DNA from: Buxus sempervirens
Lineage: Eukaryota > Streptophyta > Magnoliopsida > Buxales > Buxaceae
Direction: 5' to 3'
Length of the DNA stretch: 64,000 nt
Assembly: GCA_947561395.2 (NCBI GenBank)
Contig: OX387185.1
Location: 20,486,366-20,550,365, forward strand
Of this stretch, positions 21,159 through 32,330 are shown in pieces. Under the pieces are notes generated by a model that did not search any database, had not been told where the DNA came from, and was given only the letters and a program-made list of their open reading frames with translations. The number at the start of each line of letters is the position of its first letter. Within the stretch, counting starts at the first letter, position 1. The translations under genes were made by a program, and so were the position numbers.

Positions 21159-22900
21159 TGTTCAGATTTTGCAGATTTTGGGAATTTTGTAATAGGAATA
21201 ATTATCCAATAAATTTTCTGATTAGTTAAGGATGTTAGCATCTTTATAAGGACCTAATTAGGCTATAAAAATTATAAAATTAATTTGGAAATATTAAGCA
21301 ATAAATTGAAGGTTATAATGAAAAAATTGTTTATAAAAGAGTCAAAGGGTATGGATATTGCTAGAAATAATACTACTGAAATTTATAGCTTATAAACATC
21401 TTTTAAACTTCATTCTAGGTTTATAGAACATGCTGGAAAAATAAAGTACTGAAAATTCAAATAGAAACTAGCTTAGGTGCTAAGGTAGGAAATTGGATTC
21501 TAATAAAAGGGATTAATAAAGAAAACTCTAAGTAAGATTGGATTTACTTTATTTTGAGCTTTAAATAGGAATATTGGCTACTGGAATTGCATAAACTCAG
21601 ATTTTATCGGATTTATGATACTTGAGTTTTATTTTGAATATAATTGGAAGAATTGCATATGTTATTCTGAAAAAGCCTATAATTGGATTTGTTATGATTG
21701 AATCATGATTTTCACATGGAATGGAATACTTGGGTATGGATTGGTATGTGGTATGATGTTGTTCTCTTTAATTTTACGGTTGGATGATACGGCTTCTGTG
21801 GTTGAGTTGATACCAACTTTTACGGCAGAGATGGGTAATCCACTGTGTAGAGATGTGTAATCCTTTACAGGTAAAAGTGTGTATGCCTCCTACATTAGCG
21901 TGTCCTCCCATATGTGGTTTTATCGTGGTTTGTGTCAGTGGGCTTAGCTGTATATGGATCCATAGTTTTGGCTGGTTAGCTAAGCGGTATTTAGTTTGGG
22001 TTGATTTACTCCTATATGCGAGCGCGTTTCCCTTTGCAAGTTAGTTTGCTCTGGGAGGGTCCTATGTTTGGAGGGACACCCCGGTGAGCCACTGGTGATT
22101 CCCTGTACATGTGGATAAGCGACCACACTCCATGTATTGATTCTGGTGCTGCATGCTGGTGGTACGTCCAACTCTGCGGGGTTCGTGTGCAATAAGTCGG
22201 TGACTACGGCTCTTGCCTAAGCTGCACTGCATGGGGCTTGAGTATCATCAAGTAGCACTGCCCCTAAGCCGCACGGTGGAATAGCATTTAGTCGAGTGTC
22301 ATCTCAAATACTTATCATCTTTGTGAGTCCTACAATGACACGTGTTTTATCGCTTTTATCGGTTTTACCCCGTTAACATCAAGTTACTGGTATTTATACA
22401 TGATCGTCTGTTTTATCGCTTTATTTGGAATTGCCATGGATAACTTGGATTTCTCACCTTATCGTTGATTAATCGAATACCTCATGACTATTTGCTTATA
22501 TTGGACTGTTTCAATTGCATGCACCTGCTACTTGTTGAGATGTAAATCTCACTCCGTTTTCCCCTATTTTTCAAGTTGCTTGGAGAGATCGCGAAGATGG
22601 GGTTTTAATTTGATGGGTAGAATTGTAATTGGTATTAATGTTACATGTTGATTAAATAAACCTTATTGTAAACTGAATTGATATTATTGAATAAAGAATT
22701 GTTTTGATTGGCCACCATAACTCTGATGATATAATTTGTAAAGTTTAAAATTATTGTGAATCTTGGTTTGTATCTGACCCCAGCTTCGTGGTAACACCTC
22801 GAGTTTGGTTGTTGAACCGGACTTGGGTTGTTACAGTAGCGAATCGAGTTCGGGTTGGGTGCCGGTTTGCACTGACCCGGGTTCGGGGCGTTACAGCATG

Positions 22901-23919
22901 TTGAGATTTAGAGGCAGGATTTGTGTGCAAAATGATGAGGAAATTAAGAAGTTGATTCTAGATGAAGGCCACAGATCCAAGTATGCAGTGCATCCAGGCA
23001 GCATCAAGATGTATAAAAATATAAAGTTGGTATATTGGTAGTATGGTATGAAGAGAGAGAGATTGCAGAGTATGTTTCTAGATGTTTGATATGCCAACAG
23101 GTTAAGGCTGAGCATCGCCAACCATCGCCAACCATCAGGATTACTACAGTCGCTTCCTATTCTAGAGTGGAAGTGAGTGCACATAACTATGGATTTTGTT
23201 TCTAGATTGCCGGTTACCACGAAGCAGCATGATGCTATTTGGGTGATTGTGGATCAGTTGACTAAATCTGCTCATTTCTTACCAATTCGGATGTCCTAGT
23301 CTTTAGTTTCCTTGGTAGAGTTGTATATTAGGGAGTTAGTGAGGCTTCATGGTGTGCCAATATCGATTGTTTCTTATCGTGATTCCAGATTTACTTCAAA
23401 ATTTTAGAAGAGTTTTCAGAAAGCCGTGGGATCACAGATTAATATGAGCACTAGTTATCATCCTCAATCAGATGGGCAGAGTGAGAGGACTATTCAGACC
23501 TTGGAGGACATGTTTAGATATTGTGTCCTGGATTTTGGTGGGAGTTTGAGTAGTCATTTACATTTGGTGGAATTTGCTTATAACAATAATTATCACGCAA
23601 GTTTTCAGATGGCTCCATTTGAGGCATTATATAGGAGAGCTTGTAGATCACTTCTATGTTGGGAGGAGGTTGGAGAGAGACAGCTTTATGGTCCACAATT
23701 TGTGCAAGATAGTGTGGATAAAGTGAAGCTCATTAAGCAACGTTTGGAATTAGCTCAAAGTAGACAGAAGAGTTATGCAGATAATAGAAGGCGAGAGCTG
23801 AAATTTGAAGTTGGTGATCATGCGTTTCTTAAGGTTTCTCCATCTCGTGGTATCAAGAGGTTTGGATTGAAAGGGAAGTTATCTCCATGATTCATTGGAC
23901 CTTTTGAGATTTTGGATAC
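22901..23919 (+). pseudogene. pol: Integrase of T-lineage element II, decayed
   Basis: The sequence runs from the zinc-binding N-terminus (GHRSKYAVHPGSIKMY; CLICQQVKAEH in a shifted frame) through the DDE core ([57 protein letters not shown]) to KGKLSP*FIGPFEIL. Stops sit at 23039 (TAG), 23174 (TGA), 23297 (TAG), 23405 (TAG) and 23888 (TGA). Two frameshifts cancel: an extra GA near 23056 and a repeated CCATCGCCAA near 23120. It is interrupted at 23919 by a solo LTR and ends at 26424-26777. Confidence 0.92.
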
Positions 23920-26418
23920 TGTAAAATCCCAGATTTTAGTAATAAATAAATAAATTAGTAAATAAACTAATTGGGTAAATAATATGCAGAAGATGGAATT
24001 TTGGTTCAACCCGGAGGAGTTCAAAGTGAACCGGAGGTGATGGGAGAGCCTATATAAGGTGAGTACATGATTAATGGCCAAGTATAATTTCAATATAATT
24101 AATTGTAGTGTGCCATGATATACATTAGTAAGAATTAATTGAGTAATAAAATATAGGTGGAACTAAGAGAGTTGGTTGAGCCACCAAGAAAGTGGGTTGA
24201 CCCAAAGCTTAGTTTGGTTTAAAGCTTTAAGGTTTGAGTGGTTTGGCTTAAAGAATGAGGGCAATATGGTAAAAGGAAATAAATAATAAACAAACCTAAT
24301 ACATGCATGAGTAACCCACGTCCATCACAAAATAGAAGCAGCCGTCCACTTTAGTTGTTCTTCTCCTATTCTTCTCTTTTCTTCCTAAGTAAAACCCTAG
24401 TATTCAAGACTTGTTGGAGCTGTTTTAGAGAAGAAGGAAGGATTATTTTCGTGCATAGAAACCTAGGTAAGAGCAAACCAAGAGAAAGTTTCAGTTTTGA
24501 AAGTTAGAGCATTGTTTTTGGTTCCTAAAGACATGATTTTGATCCAGAAGTGATAGAGGATTTACGTGATTGAATAAGCATTCATTGGGGTGATTTTGGA
24601 GAGCTTTTAAAGAAGGTTTAAGCTTCAAAACCAGGTAAATAGTCCCTTTCAACTTGCACAAAAATATTTTCGTTTTTCTTCGATATCTATGTTTATACAA
24701 AAGTTTGATGAGTTGTTTGCATGATTTATGAAGATTTAATTGTTGGGAATTATTCTAGCAGGTTTTTAAAGTGTTTTAGAATGATTTAAAATGGATTTGA
24801 TGTATTGAATATTGAGTTGTGGAATTTTTATTGAATTTCGTAAATTTGCGGATTTTCTTCGTATTGGGTCACCCGAGCAGTCGCTCAAGCGCCCTTTGTA
24901 TGGTTTTGAAACCCGAGAGCAATTTTTCCAGATTGACTATCACCTAAACAGTAGCTTGAGCGATCCATCAAGCGACCAAAACTGAAATGACCTATTGTGT
25001 AAGGCCATTCCAGCACCACTGGCCGCTCGAGCGCCCTGTCTGTCAAATTTTTGGAAACTTGTCTTTCAACCTAGTTTTCCACTACGGAAGTGTTTTTATC
25101 CAATTCTAACCTATGTACCATCAAGTTTGGGGTATTTGGGGATTGTTTGCACTGGCGGATGTTTAAAATTTAATTTTATAAAGATTTTGGGTAGATGTTT
25201 CTAAAGAGGCACTTTTACTTGATTCCGTCATTCCAAAGGATTTTACTTTTAACCAAAGTTGGTTTTGTGAGTTCATACACCTGTATTTGGGTGATATGAA
25301 GTTATTTTGTGCATTGATAGAGTTGATACACATCCGGGACATATTCGCCCGTTGAAACCTGGAGTTTTGGACATATGACTTGGTGCATTCTATTTTGGTT
25401 TTTGGGTCACTGTTGTGACTAGGTTGGTGCCTGACTTATTATTTCCGCAGGGTGGATTTGGTTATATAGATAAGGTTCTGTATTTGTGGGTGTTATTGAG
25501 AAGTATGTCCATTCCCTGGTTTGTTTTCTCATTGTTGAATGGGCTTAGCAGTTATATGGCTCCATAGAATAGCTAGTAAGTGAAATGTTTATTATAGGGG
25601 TTTGATTCTGTGTCTGAGGCATTCCATCATCTCGAGGATGGCATCACTCCTGGATTGGTCGGTTGCTACATTACCCACTCCTGGATAGGTTGGGCCGTAC
25701 ATGCTAACTCATGGTTGGGTTCTTTCATTGGTGTTGAATAGCCAGACTGTAGGGCGGTTGATTCATCGTAATTCGGTTAGGTAGCATATTGGCACATGTC
25801 TACTCTCTTTTTCTGGTATTCTATTTCATGAGTCCCATGAGGTGGAAAATTGTATTTCATTATTGTTTTGTATCTTATTATGATTATCCTGATTAAGCAT
25901 TGCATATTTTATTGTGGTCAACTATTTGCATGATTGCTTACTAAGATGTTTCTCACATTATTATTTTATCGGTTTTGTTTTCAGATATTCCTGGAGAAGA
26001 CGTTGCTAGGGTAGAGACTCCGGGGGATTACTGTGATTACCAGGAAGAAGACTATTTCATTCCTATGTAGGTCCAGGAGGACATGGAGAAATGATTAGAT
26101 TTATTTTGAGGGATTGACATTAGTTATATTATTTTAGGATTTTGATGTTATTTGAAGGATTATTAGTATCTCAATTACACACCATTGGTGGATGTTACTT
26201 ATTTTATTTAGTTGAACCCTTTCCAGACTTTATAAATGAAATATTAATGGATAATTTTGGTTGTTTAATTCCATGCTTCTTGAAATATGTCTTTTATTTC
26301 CGCACTCTGATATAATAAATGAAATTGTTTAAGTTTGGATTAGTTGTTTAGGCCATTTTCCCTAACGAACCAGATTTGGGTTTATGTTTTTAAATAAACC
26401 TGGATTCAGGGCGTTACA
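23920..26418 (+). mobile_element. Solo LTR, Tekay-like, TSD GATAC
   Basis: The 2499-bp LTR starts TGTAAAATCCCAG and ends CAGGGCGTTACA, with GATAC at 23915-23919 and 26419-26423 and integrase sequence on both sides (FEILDT | TVGLVAYH). It carries TATATAAG at 24051, donor-like CCAG|GTAAATAG at 24635, and palindromic CTCGAGCG sequence at 24865-25040. Its reverse counterpart is not among the other LTRs, so it seems a separate subfamily. Confidence 0.95.
24635..24636 (+). other. 5' splice donor-like site in LTR leader
   Basis: CCAG|GTAAATAGTCCCTTTC stands at the place of the GTAAGTAGCAACCC donors of sister LTRs, followed by the shared CTTGCA. Another donor-like TAG|GTAAGA is at 24467. Confidence 0.4.
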
Positions 26419-26423
26419 GATAC

Positions 26424-26777
26424 CGTTGGACTAGTTGCATATCATATAGCGTTGCCACCTTAATTAGCAGGAGTTCATAATGTTTTTATGTTTCGGTGCT
26501 CAGGATATATGTGCCAGATAGTAGTCATGTTATATCATATGAGCCTTTGGAGATTCGTGAGGATTTGTCGTTTGAGGAGCGTCCAGTGCAAATTTTAGAT
26601 AGAAGAGAGCAAATTCTTTGTACTAAGGTGATTCCTTTGGTAAAAGTATTGTGGCAACATCTTTCTGTTGAAGAGGCAACTTGGTAAAATAAATCTGAGA
26701 TGAAGAAGAAGTACCCAGAGTTATTTCCAGAATTACAAGGTAAATTTCGAGGACGAAATTTATTTTGTAGGGGGTAG
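26424..26777 (+). pseudogene. pol: Integrase C-terminus and chromodomain-like tail, element II
   Basis: Translation gives TVGLVAYHIALP, then after a one-base loss near 26487 YVPDSSHVISYEPLEIREDLS, ERPVQILDRREQIL, KVIPLVKVLWQHLSVEEATW and KKKYPELFPELQGKFRGRN, ending at TAG 26775-26777. VLWxxxxxEEATWE is the chromodomain-like end of plant chromovirus integrases, thought to guide insertion to heterochromatin. A stop follows EEATW. The stop codon overlaps the polypurine tract. Confidence 0.9.
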
Positions 26778-26779
26778 GA
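26766..26779 (+). other. Polypurine tract of element II
   Basis: AGGGGGTAGGA directly precedes the LTR start TGTAATACC at 26780. Confidence 0.8.
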
Positions 26780-27251
26780 TGTAATACCTTGAATTTTTCA
26801 AAATTAATTATTATTTGTTGACCTGTAATTATTGAGAGTAATTGCTAATCAAAGACTTGAATTTAATAGGTGATCATGTTGAGGAGGTAAATCCAGAATC
26901 TGGTGTCGATCCAACGGTTAGATCTTGAGTTATGGGGTAAGTGAATTATTAGTAAATATCTTTAATATGATTGGTCAAATATATAGAGCATGATGTAGTG
27001 GCATGTATTGGATCATGTTTTAAATAAATAAAATATAATTTATTAGATGGGTACATATGAGATATATAGAGTTTCTAAGTTGGAAGAACTTTTAAAAAGA
27101 GAATACTTTGTTTTGGACCACTAAAGGAGAAGGAAAAACCCTATTGTTACTTTGGACAGCCGAAGGAAGAGAAGGAGAAGGCTTAATCGTGCATGTTTGT
27201 GTGGATTTTCGTGGGGTTTTGCCGTGGTGTTGAAGAGGAGATCAAGGTAAT

Positions 27252-28291
27252 GTTTGGTAACGCTCTTCAGAAGTGTTTTTTTGCTTTTGCAAGCAAAAGT
27301 GTTGTTTGGTTATGCACACGTGAAGTAATTTATAAGAAGCAAAAAAGCAATTTCATTGCTTTTCAAAAGAAACATAGAAATTTTGCTTCTCACTTTAACC
27401 ATAAATTTGCTTTCTTGCTTCTAAAACCCTCGACACAACTAGACCAGGAAAAAATTGACCCATCATGTCCAATCCAACCCGAATAAACAGGTTCTGGTTG
27501 ACCCGTATAATAGTTGGGTCGGCTTTGGGTTGGGGATTCAGTAATCCATTCATATTTGGGTCAACTTGAATCTAGCTTGATAATGATCCGTTAAACCCGA
27601 TCATGACATGTTTAACACGATAATGACCTGTTTAACCCAATAATGACCCGCTTAATCCGATAATGATCCGTTCAACCCGATAATGACTCGTTTAACACAA
27701 TAATGGCCCGTTTAACACGATAATGGCTCGTTTAACCAGATAATGACTCGTTTAACCCGATAATGACCCGCTTAACCCAATAATGATCCGTTTAACTCGA
27801 TAATGACCCTTTTAACTTGATAATGGCCCATTTAACTCGATAATGGCCCGTTTAACTTGATAATAACCCGTTTAACCCTAAATTGTATCACTAATTCACG
27901 TTAATTTCTATTGGTGTATTTTTATAATTAAAAAATAAAAAATTTTAATCAGGTTAATCGATTATTGGCAAGTTGGGTTTGGTTTTGGGTTTTCCCAACC
28001 CACCAATAAATAGATTCAACTTGAACCGACCGGATTATTGCTCAACCCGTTACAATATACGTCAAGTATATTTTTAAGTAGAATGTATCAACTATTTACA
28101 GTAGTTTTATATGATAATATAAAAGCAATTTATATGCTACTGTAGTTATCAAACATGTTTTTTTTGCTTTTTAGCAGCAAAGCAAAAGTTTACCAAACAG
28201 CTTTGCTTCAACAAAAGATCTTTTGAAAAGCAGAAAAGTACTTTTTTGCTTTCTTGCTTTCAAAAGCAAGAAAGCAAAAGCGTTACCAAAC
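27252..28291. mobile_element. Non-autonomous TIR element (MITE-like), superfamily not assigned
   Basis: GTTTGGTAACGCT at 27252-27264 and its exact reverse complement at 28279-28291 are terminal inverted repeats. Subterminal sequence rich in GCAAAAGC/GCTTTTGC also pairs. No transposase frame is present. The exact ends and TSD could not be fixed: flanks are AAGGTAAT on the left and GGAGCCCA on the right, so the inverted repeats may extend a few bases further. The interior holds a 15-copy minisatellite. Confidence 0.75.
27578..27877. repeat. Minisatellite, 20-bp unit x 15
   Basis: Fifteen contiguous 20-bp units follow the consensus CGATAATGACCCGTTTAACC, with substitutions but no length change seen. 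It is in the middle of the TIR element. Confidence 0.95.
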
Positions 28292-28336
28292 GGAGCCCAA
28301 AGCTTGAGGTTTTGTTTGTTCTGTTTGCAAAAAGAG

Positions 28337-28338
28337 GT
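28337..28338 (+). other. 5' splice donor-like site in LTR leader
   Basis: AGAG|GTAAGTAGCAACCC is a full consensus donor, placed just right of the TIR element in the LTR of element II. Confidence 0.5.
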
Positions 28339-30330
28339 AAGTAGCAACCCTTCTCTTGGCAAAACTTGCATGATTTAATGTTTAGACGATAAATACATTC
28401 TTCTTTGGTCTTGTGATGATTTAGAAGCATGTTGAAGAGGTTTAGATAGATTTGGTTGGGTTTTAAACCATGGCAAAACACATCTTGTTCTTCATATTTG
28501 GTTTTCTGGTTACTTTGGTGTTTGATGAGAAACCATGATTTGATTGCAAGAAATTGTTATTAAACTTGTTGGAATGTTTTATCACATATTTATATTGATT
28601 TTAGAAGAATTGGAACTAATTTGTGTTGATAGAAATAAATTTTTGAAGATTTAAGAGAAATATCAGATTTCTGAAATTTCTCAGAATTTACGAGTTTACA
28701 CGAGCACTAGACACATCACTCGAGCGTCCATGTTGAGCGCCAGTTATAATTTGCTTTGTTTCTAGACCGCTAGACAGATCGCTTAAGCAATCTGTTGAGC
28801 TCCCATTATACAGTTTCATTTGTGAGATTGCTACAGAGGGTCGAGCGCCAAACCCAGATTTCTAATTTTTAGAAAAATACCTAGATTTTGAAAATAAAAT
28901 TATTTTTGGATGAATCCAACACATGTACAAATAAGATGGGAGTGTTTAGAAATTGTTTTCAGAGGTTGAATAATTTTATGAGAATTTTACAAGATTTTGG
29001 GTACGTTCTACTGAAATAGCTTATGTTTTGTGTAGAACCCTGGATTTTCCTAATATAAAACAAATAAATAAACTAGAGAGATTTGAAAGTGTAAATAAAT
29101 TTTAAAAAGAAAAATAGGAATTAAGTATAAGGATTTGTATTTATATTATAAGAGAGAATTAGTAGAACTAATATTTAGAATTTAAATTTCAAATTATGAT
29201 AAAAATAATAAGAAGAATAGAATTTGAAGGATTTTGGAGAAATTCAATGATTAAGTGTGGAAATTAAAGAAAGGGCATTTTAGTCATTTCTAACAAGTCA
29301 AAATCCATGATAAGAATAAAATAATTAGTTATTAAGTTATGAAACTTAATTAGACCAAATTTTAGTTTAGTTAGATTTAAATAATGAATTTAAAGTTTAA
29401 AAGAAGGAAAAATGGCCTAATTGTAATTATGCTTAATTAGGAGCTTTAATTTTAGTAATATGGGAGAAAATCAAGTGTTTAGCAAATATTTAAAAATCAG
29501 GATCACAAATAGCACGAAATTAATTAGATTAGAAGCTCCTTATGAGTTAGGTTTAAGGGAAAATAATTAGAAGGAGATATAAGATAGGAAAGGTTTTCAA
29601 ATAGAATTGAGAATCGTAGTTGGAAAGTATCCTAAACAAATTAGGACTTCTAATTAAGTGAACCTATAAAAGGAAGGCATTAGGAAAAGTTTGAGATTTC
29701 CATTAAGTCAATCATGAGGAGAAAAGAAGAGAGAAAATTCGTCCATAGGGTTGGAGAAAAATAGAAAGAGAGATAGAAAGAAGAAAAAGGTGTTTTAGGA
29801 AGGAGTGCTGCAGAATTCTTACCAACCATGTTCGAATTAAGATCTAGAGAGAGCCAACCGTTTGATTGGCCTCAAATTTGGAGGTTATGTTCCTGACTTG
29901 TAGGACTTCAAGCTGAACGGTGGATATTTGATTTGGAGATGCCTAAAGTGGTGCAAAAAATCTCAGAAAGTTGGAAAACATTCGGGTTTCTTGGAAGAAA
30001 GATTCTATATGTTAAGACAAGTAGAAATTGCATGATTCCCGTATGATTTAGATGTTTTATCTTGGTTTGTGATGATTTAGATGCTGGTTTAAAGTGTTGA
30101 GGATTTCTAAGATGATTTTGTTTTTATATTCTTTTAAGGAAATCAAGAAAAGTGATGATCACAAGAGAATTAATTAAGTAGGAAATTTTAGATCATCGTA
30201 TACTTACTGAGAATAGATTAGGGTTGTTTTAGAAGTAATTTAGAATGAAAAAGGGATGATTAGAAACAATTAAAACTATACAAATTATTTCATATTTCAG
30301 AAAATTAGAAAACCTAGAAAATACACTGAA

Positions 30331-30530
30331 ATTTGGCCGAGCGCCCAACAAGCCGCTCGAGCGCAATCGCAGGTGCCTCGCCTGTGTGTTTTAAAAACAG
30401 AATAATAGAACCTCGAAACTCAATGCCTAGAAGGACGCTCGAGTGCAATCTCGAGCGTATAAGCAAAATTTCACCTAGAAAAGGGCGCTTGACAAGCCGC
30501 TCGAGCGTGATGTCGAGCGACCTCTGTCAG
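30331..30530. repeat. GCTCGAGCG palindrome cluster
   Basis: CCGCTCGAGCGCAATC near 30352, ACGCTCGAGTGCAATCTCGAGCG near 30434 and CCGCTCGAGCGTGATGTCGAGCG near 30497 are repeated palindromes, about 700-850 bp downstream of the TATA box at 29665. Confidence 0.8.
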
Positions 30531-32180
30531 ATTTTTCAAATTTTGGGATTTTGTGCCAAATATATTTTTAATGATTTTTCTTGGAATTCTAAAGTTGTAA
30601 TACCTGTAATTAGGTTAATTTGAGATGTAGGACGTGGCGGAATCAAATTTGGATAAAGAATAGTAATTTGGAACAATGAATGTAAAGATGGATTTTATAG
30701 AGATGTTTTGAGGAATATGTGGATTTAACCTATTTAGATCTGGTTATGGGTAGCTTTACCTATTCCTAAACTTCACCACAAACCTAAATTTACCTCTAGG
30801 AGGATTAAATATTAATTTTAATAAGTTTTAACACCTTAGGTTCTTAAAAGAAGAAATTTGGACATTGTTGAATAAATTTTTGAGAATAACAACCAACTAG
30901 GAGATGATTCTAAATAAGACTTAATATATTGATTTAATAAGTTATCTAGCAATTAAATATAAGCAATTTAAGAGTGCTTACATTAATAAATTACTGTTTA
31001 GGAAATTAATCAAGAAATTGGGCATATTTTGGTAAAGATGACATGATTTCATAGTTAGGATTGTGATTTCTATGTATTTTCAGATTTGAGCAATTTCTTA
31101 CTTTCAATATTATATTTCTAAATATTTGCATATGGTTTCATTGGTAAGAGGGCAGAATCATTGTTTTCCTCTCTCATGTATCTTGGGATGAGATGGTTGT
31201 AGTCAAATTCCTTCCTCATGTATCTTGGGATAAGATGTTTATTGTTGATTGATAATTTATATCATTGTTGAGCATATTCTATTTTCAGACAAGTTATTAT
31301 TAAATATTTTGGTTGTGAGTTGTGTCTAGCGGGTAGTGCTTAGTGTGGATCCATAGCTTAGCTAGGAAGTGAAAGGAAATTATGTTTGTAAGTTAAACCT
31401 GTCTTCCACTTATGCTCCCGTCGTGTATCTTGACGAGGTCTTCCTATATCTAGTCATGTTGCAGCAATCCTGACCCGTCATGTATCTCGACTTGGTCTTT
31501 AACCGTGTATCTCGGCATTGGTTTTATTTGGGTTACCACCGTTGTAAGACCCTGAATTTTCCTAAATATAAAAGTAAATTAATAATTAATATTCTTGAGG
31601 ATTATAATTGATAGAAATATTGTATTAATGTAGGTGATATTATAATTGGTCGAGATCTAGAGTTGGGCGCAGATCCGACTGTCTGATCGTGGGATATTGC
31701 GGTAAGATGAATATTTTAAGTTGATTGAAATCTGTTTGGATAGTGTATGGTAGTTGATGCTTGTGTGTTACATGGAATCGGAAGTCTATAACTACATTAA
31801 AATAACCTAAAGAATACGTTTGGTATTCTAAATCGTATTGCTCGTATTGAACAGCCGCAAGAGAGAAAGAGACCGTGAATGACAGGAGAAGAAGAAAGAG
31901 GAAGAAGGGAGGAGTTTGTCTTGGTATTTCATCGTCTAGAGAGTGCTTTGCATCTGCGAGCACTGCGAGTTAAAGAAGGAAGAGGAGAACAGTCGCATAG
32001 AGGTAGGCAACACTAGTTTTAACGCTCGATTTGATTTAACGAATTGTTTAATCCCTATTGCATGTTTTTGTATGATATTATCATGTATTTAGTTAGATAA
32101 CAATATTATATGAAAGTTAGAATCATCTTGGACGTGAAAAATCAAGTTTTTAAACAAGTTCTGTTCGTTTTTGGGAGACC

Positions 32181-32330
32181 GCCGAGCTTACTGTGCTCAG
32201 CGATCCTCGGCGCTCGTTGAAAATTTTAGACCACCCAAGACCGCTTACTGACGTATCGTCGGTGATCTATTTTGAACTACCGCCTACCCTAGACCGCCTG
32301 AGCGACCCTAGGCGATCCTGAGCGCTCTGT
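32181..32330. repeat. GC-rich palindrome cluster (CCGCC/GGCG, GATCCTCGGCG)
   Basis: GACCGCCGAGC...GCTCAGCGATCCTCGGCGCTC and later GACCGCCTGAGCGACCCTAGGCGATCCTGAGCGCTC form overlapping imperfect inverted repeats. Related sequence in reverse is found at 56800-56945 and 58660-58800 in the sister LTRs. Confidence 0.7.

Larger units (their letters stand above)
19925..22895 (+). mobile_element. Solo LTR, Tekay-like, TSD GCATG
   Basis: The 2971-bp LTR starts TGTAAAACCCCGAATTT and ends GGGGCGTTACA, flanked by GCATG at 19920-19924 and 22896-22900; pol sequence continues on both sides in the same frame. It has TATAAAT at 20485-20491, a GC-type donor-like site at 20784, a palindrome with perfect 8-bp arms (21119-21126, 21151-21158) and a second LTR-end-like TTGTTACA 60 bp before its real end. 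Confidence 0.95.
26780..29030 (+). mobile_element. 3' LTR of T-lineage element II (5' part), interrupted
   Basis: It starts TGTAATACCTTGAATTTT after a polypurine tract and pol end. A TIR element lies within it at about 27252-28291; a new LTR starts at 29031, preceded by TTTTG (29026-29030). The rest of this LTR must lie beyond the window. It has donor-like GAG|GTAAGTAGCAACCC at 28337 and GAGCG palindromic sequence at 28690-28860. Confidence 0.85.

Noticed and set aside
24051..24060. TATATAAGGTGAGT as a combined TATA box and splice donor in the LTR at 23920
   Set aside because: The two would overlap, leaving no exon; the donor at 24635 fits the sister LTRs better. The TATA box of this LTR stays uncertain.
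27252..28291. Assignment of the TIR element to hAT or PIF/Harbinger
   Set aside because: No 8-bp or TWA-type duplication was found at the visible ends, and no transposase is present.
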